The position numbers were made by a program, and so were the translations under genes. 64,000 nucleotides of DNA, taken from assembly GCF_001540865.1 (NCBI RefSeq), contig NC_033637.1, positions 10,967,286-11,031,285 of the forward strand, in the 5' to 3' direction. How positions within the stretch are numbered: position 1 is the first letter of the stretch; every line of letters begins with the position of its first letter. Shown one piece after another: positions 59,256 to 64,000 of the stretch. The notes below the pieces were generated by a model. It saw only the letters and a program-made list of their open reading frames with translations, ran no database searches and had not been told where the DNA came from. This DNA is from Ananas comosus (Eukaryota; Streptophyta; Magnoliopsida; Poales; Bromeliaceae).

Positions 59256-59339
59256 AATTATGATGATGGGTTTTAATCTTAAGAAAAAGGGATGAGCAGT
59301 ATTGCAAATTTCTAATTGTATGCATGTGTAAATCTTTGG

Positions 59340-59595
59340 CCCATAGACTCTTTATAAGCCACGTATTTGTGAGATTCCGCCGGTTAGGACGAGTCTCACA
59401 TAACCTAATATTTGTGAGTTTGAGTCTGACGAGAACGTCACTGCTTAATGGGAAAAAAAATATAAAATTTCAGATAGTCCTACATATAAAATATATTACG
59501 TCTAAAACTCTGCACTTCGAGATGTTAGGAGAGTTGAGCGTATTATGACTAAAGTAGTCCTAGGACGGATGACCCACTGACAATAGGACGTTATA
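59340..59595 (+). mobile_element. decayed Cassandra TRIM
   Basis: Plus-strand relic of the element at 19153-19954. Matching landmarks in order: GACGAGTCTCACAT, TTGTGAGTTTGAGTCTGACG, a polypurine-like GGGAAAAAAAA, TAGTCCTACATATAA, GAGTTGAGCGT (5S-like), AGTAGTCCTAGGACGGATGACC (5S-like, in pieces) and a GGACGTTATA terminus. One partial internal domain plus one LTR remain. Confidence 0.75.
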
Positions 59596-61836
59596 GTTAA
59601 TAAAGATGCTACTTATATAATTTTAAAAAATATATATGATATACACACTTTCATTTAAAAATTTACAAAACTATTTAAATATTTAATATTTATTAAATAA
59701 ATTGATAAACAAACAGCCAAGTTTTGGTCGGAATAAAAAGGTGTGAGATTCACTTTTTTTATTTTTTTTGCCATTTTTAAAAATATAAAATCTAAAAATT
59801 TATTAAGGATACAAAAATTACAACTGATGAAGGATATCTGCGTTGTTGCTGTATATTAATGTATAGCTGTAAATCTTACACCTTGTCGATTTTGGAGTTC
59901 ACACCCATTGATATTTTTAGTAAAAAAAATTACAAAAAAAATTAATTAGACAGTAGAATGGATGGGATACAACATATTGGTGTGCAAATTAAGTTGGTGT
60001 TACTAAAAATAAATTTATATTAACTTAAAATTTTAATGAGATACATACAAGAACTATTATTAAGCTTCTTTATTTGGAATTACAGGCAAGGTAAAGATAA
60101 AATATTAGGTAAACTTCAAATACCACCCATGTGGTTTCGCACGTTCTCACTTTAGTATCCTGTGGTTTAAAGTGTATCAAGTTAGTGTCATGTGGTTTCA
60201 TTTTTATCTTTTCGTCAGCTTTTTTATTAATATTTCATTAAATTATATACAAAAAACTTCAAGTACCCATCTATGTTTATCGAATATTCATTTTAATACC
60301 CTTTAGTTTTAACTTATCACTAATTTAATGAAAAAAATTAATAGAATCGATAATAAAATGATAAAAATAAAACCCCAAGATTTTAAATTGACACACTTTA
60401 AACTACATGATACTAAAATAAAAAAGTGTGAAACCACATCAGTGGTATTTGAAGTTTTTCTTATCCATATTAGGACCATTTTACTTAAAAAATAAATTTA
60501 CATTTTTATTAAAAAAAAACTACTAGTGACATTAAGATTACAGCAATGCTATTTTGTTCGTAGATGTGAATTTTGCACCCTAGGTCTTATATGGTTGATA
60601 TTTGCTCACTTGTGTTATTAATTTTTTTGTATCTACTAAAGAACTAGAGGGGTTTTGTGATCTTTGGATCAAAAAGTGCATGATTTACATTCCTGTATCT
60701 AACGCAACTGGCTATGAATTTACTAATTAATGTCTGGAATTTTAAATTTGAAGTTTAATTATTTTACATTTCTAGAATATAATTTTAAATTTGAAATCTA
60801 ATTATTCGAAAATTTTATTTCATTTAAATGGGAAAAATTGTATATACGCCTCTGAACTTGCTTTCTTCTCTAATAGACTCCTAAATTTTTAATTTTGATA
60901 ATTAGATCTCTTACATTCTATAAATTTGTTTAACAACCTTTGTCCTTAATCGAGGTAACTATTTATACCACTATTTTTGATTAAAATAATTATATAATAA
61001 GTAATTTTGATTGAGGACCGAGAAGAGAGATCCATGAAATTATTTGATAAAATTAAGAAGTGTAATTGCTAAACTCAAAAGTTCCAAAAGTATACTTACA
61101 CAAAGCACTAATATTAAGAGAATCTTTGGATTTTTTTTTTTATTTGAATAGATAAGATTTTTTTTTAAAAAAAAAAAAGAGAAAATTGAAAAGGCAAAAG
61201 ATCCAAATTAATGGGCGCAGTAATTAAATGCCTTTCTCCCCCTTCACTCATTTCCTTTGCTGTTGCGAATTTATGAGCCGAGCTGGAATTTAACTTTTTG
61301 AAATGATTTGATTCTGACTTTTAAATCTGTACCCCAATATTTTGCTCAGATTTTGTTTCCTTTTAGCAATGCTATTAATGAAGAGTGCTTTTTTTATATT
61401 TTTTAATTAAAAATTATTTATTTTTTGTGAATTTTGTTTTAAAATGTACAAATCACTTTTTGTTTGAGTAAATTATACCAGTGGGCCCTTAAATAAAGAG
61501 GAGCTTGGCATTTTGGTTTTTTTTGACTTAATTTGTTGTAATTTATAACTCGAATTTTTCGAATCATCGTAATCAAGTCTTGTAATTTAATTTAGTTAAC
61601 TAAAAATCGATAAATTATTAATATAAAAATAATGTAATGGTATTATGATTGATAATGCGAAAAATATTTAAGATGCTATATTACTTATATATCAATAGTT
61701 TATCAATATAGTTTATCAATATTAAGCTAACCAAATTAAATATATGACTTGGTTGCAATCATTTAAAAATTTTAAACTGAAAATTATAATAAATGAAAGT
61801 TTAAGAATTGAAGTGTGCTCCTAGTTGAGACTCAAA

Positions 61837-61875
<39 letters not shown>

Positions 61876-61940
61876 CAAGAGGCTACATCAAGGATTTCGT
61901 ATATAGGAACAATTGCGTGCACCAAGGCACACTTTAATCC
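59596..61940. other. AT-rich intergenic DNA
   Basis: No gene. Around 60110-60470 an inverted-repeat element is likely: AAACTTCAAATACCACCCAT with GTGGTTTCGCACGTTCTC near the left, and GTGTGAAACCACATCAGTGG and TATTTGAAGTTT near the right. A long T run at 61840-61875 precedes unannotated sequence. Confidence 0.5.
60110..60465. mobile_element. probable inverted-repeat element
   Basis: AACTTCAAATACCAC at 60113 is the complement of GTGGTATTTGAAGTT at 60439. Inside, GTGGTTTCGCAC and GTGTGAAACCAC also pair, then CCTGTGGTTTAAAGTGT against ACACTTTAAACTACATG. About 350 bp, AT-rich, no coding sequence. Confidence 0.65.
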
Positions 61941-61944
61941 TTAA

Positions 61945-62808
61945 CACCTCGTTTGGTTGGGGATAAGGCGGGGATAATTCCTTATCCTCTCTTATCTCCA
62001 CTCTTATCTCCCAACACAAAAAAAAAAAGGAAAAAAAAGATGGGATAGCTATCTCATCCTTGTGTGGAAATAGTGATGCAAACCGCTATTCTCATCCCTA
62101 TTTAATTTTTTTTAAATTTAAATTTAAATATTTAAATTTTTTTATTTTATAATCTTAAAATTAAAATTTTATAATTTTATAATTTTAAATTTTAATTTGA
62201 TTTTTTAAATTCTTTAAATTTTAAAATTTGTTATTTTAGACTTTTAAATATAGATTTAATCTTAAATATAAAATTTAAAATTTAAAATTTAAAGCTTTAA
62301 ACAGGGATAACGAAAGTTATCCCCGCTATTTCGCCAAACGGGGTAATATTTTAGCAGGATATTTTATCTCGGTCAAACTTTGCTATTCTTGGTTATCCCG
62401 GAATAGCAAGAAATTTCCTATTCCACCATTTTGGTAGAATAGTGCTTTTTCAATACTTAATTTCAAACTTAATTAAAATTATAAATTGAATTAAAATTAA
62501 ATTATATAAATTTAAATTTAAATTTTGAATGTTTAAAATTTTAAAGTTATATATTTAAATTTAAAAATTTTAGTATAAAATTTAAAATTTTAAATTCAAA
62601 CATAATATAAGGGACGATATCATTATTTTATATTTATAACCACCCACTATTTTTTTTATTCCATCTTATCTATCTAAATATTATTTTTTTTATTTTTAGA
62701 AACAACTTAATTTTCATCCACACGTAAAATTGATCTAGATTTATATCTGAACTTGTACTTATTCTTGGCATAGTCAGTTCTTACTTATATCCAAACCAAA
62801 CGAAACAT
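61945..62808. mobile_element. MITE with CGTTTGGTT-type ends
   Basis: Starts ACCTCGTTTGGTTGGGGATAA; the right part ends TATCCAAACCAAACGAAAC, complementary to the left end. The interior is extreme-AT with a second pair, TTATCCCCGC and CCAAACGGGGTAAT at 62318-62346, hinting at a nested or composite structure. Confidence 0.6.
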
Positions 62809-64000
62809 AATGTATTATAATTTTTGGTATGAAAATTTTAAATTATTAAAATCAAATTTCAAAGATTATTTTATTTGATTAAATATTAATATAATGCTGA
62901 TAGAAAAGTAATATAACATCTTAATTATTATTACGTCATATCACTTTCCAAGAATATGAACTAAAGTTCGAAGAATTTATGCTCGGAATATGACCCTTTG
63001 ATCAAAAGTTATTTATCCCTTGATTGAAGCTAAGGGCCCCTTGTCGAAAGGTCCTTGGAATTGAATAAGTGTAGGCTTTAATTTGCTGTCCTATTATTTA
63101 GCTTGTTTTTATTTTATTATTTATGGCTCAAAAAGTTATACTCGTCTATTCTTTAGTTTAGTTTTTTTTTTCTTGGTTCGAGAACAATCGATTTCTGTTT
63201 ATTTTTGAAATAGGTATAACTTTTGTGATAGATAGGAATTAGTTCAATTTTATGTTTGGACGTGAATCAAGATATTTAGAGGAATAAGAAAAATTACGTT
63301 TGGTTGATTGGGTTGGAATAGTAGGGATAAGAGTAATTATGATTAAAAATAAAACTAATTTATCTAAATATTAAGCACCTAAGTATTAGTAAATAATATT
63401 TTAATAAGTTAATAAATAAACTAATCAAAATTATATTATAAATTAATTAAAATTACTACATGAGATGACAAAGATGACATTAATTAGTAAATAACTATAA
63501 AAAATAAGTCAACATGTTAATAGAATTAAATATTTAATCATTTATTTTTTTAGTTAATATATTAATTATATAAATTAAAATACTAATTATTTAAATAATA
63601 TAAATATTAGTAAATAATTGAATAAGCATATCATATGGCTAACTATTTAATTAGATAAATAATAATAAATTATAAATAGATTATTATTTAAATATTTATT
63701 AATTTAATAACTTAAATAATTAATTAGTCAATTATTAAAAAATTTAATTGCATTAATTAATTATAATTTATAATTATTTATTATTTAATTAGTAGAGGAA
63801 TAAGATAGAGAATAGCTTGTTCCACCCAATAGGTGGAACTACTATTCTCCCCTCTTAATAGGTTATTCCGGAATAATTCGTTAAAGTAGCGTTTGGTTCG
63901 GGAACAAGGGGGGGAATAAGCTCTTGTTCCCCCCTTTGTTCCCAAACGGTATGTTTGGTTCTCGGGAACAGTAGTTCCCGAGTTTCTGGAACAAGCTGGT
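62809..64000. other. AT-rich intergenic DNA with MITE ends
   Basis: Two further CGTTTGGTT starts occur at 63296 and 63893. The last, with GGGAACAAGGGGGG and its complement CCCCCCTTTGTTCCC, is a MITE cut by the window edge. No gene. Confidence 0.5.

Overview
The window is nuclear DNA from a flowering plant, most likely a monocot. Genes are intron-rich with GT..AG splice sites, separated by long AT-rich stretches full of MITEs, LTR fragments, a SINE and a 5S-derived Cassandra TRIM. Pineapple is my guess from the general look of the repeats, but it is weak. There are two N gaps (26553-27103 and 29265-30089) and single Ns at 21570 and 56872. Nothing looks bacterial or organellar.

I support four host genes. 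(1) A desiccation-related PCC13-62-like protein, minus strand, 3 exons, 3656-5388; its promoter has a TATA box and three ABRE/G-box-type ACGT elements. (2) Acetyl-CoA synthetase, plus strand, 18 exons, 39606-46355, predicted 704 aa. (3) A DUF247 membrane protein, plus strand, 2 exons, 47581-49307, 447 aa. (4) A heparan-alpha-glucosaminide N-acetyltransferase-like multipass protein, minus strand, at least 13 exons, 50414 to about 58534, with a 5.6-kb first intron and no visible in-frame ATG. They look like independent housekeeping or stress genes, not a cluster with one job.

The rest is mostly transposons. 1-3100: inverted LTR fragment, SINE, three long-TIR MITEs. 5.8-18.9 kb: AT-rich DNA with hAT-type elements (one, 9337-10317, has an 8-bp target duplication and hosts another MITE), a truncated Ty3/gypsy-like LTR and a GTTTGG-ended MITE. 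18984-20050: a MITE hosting a Cassandra TRIM with three LTRs, two internal domains, and an AACCG target duplication. 21-35 kb: a composite non-autonomous repeat with gene fragments; a carboxylesterase fragment in it is split in frame by a 5.8-kb LTR insertion (22927-28736, GAGGA target duplication). 35051-37936: a Mutator-like element with a 9-bp target duplication, arrays of near-palindromic GACGGTGAA..TTCACCGTC hairpins inside both ends, a telomere-like core, and an ORF ending in an RG-rich tail. 58.9-64 kb: MITEs and a decayed second Cassandra.

The best candidate for something little described is the hairpin-armed Mutator-like element at 35051-37936. The most useful points for gene annotation are the missing start codon of the acetyltransferase-like gene and the probable misassembly around 56872.
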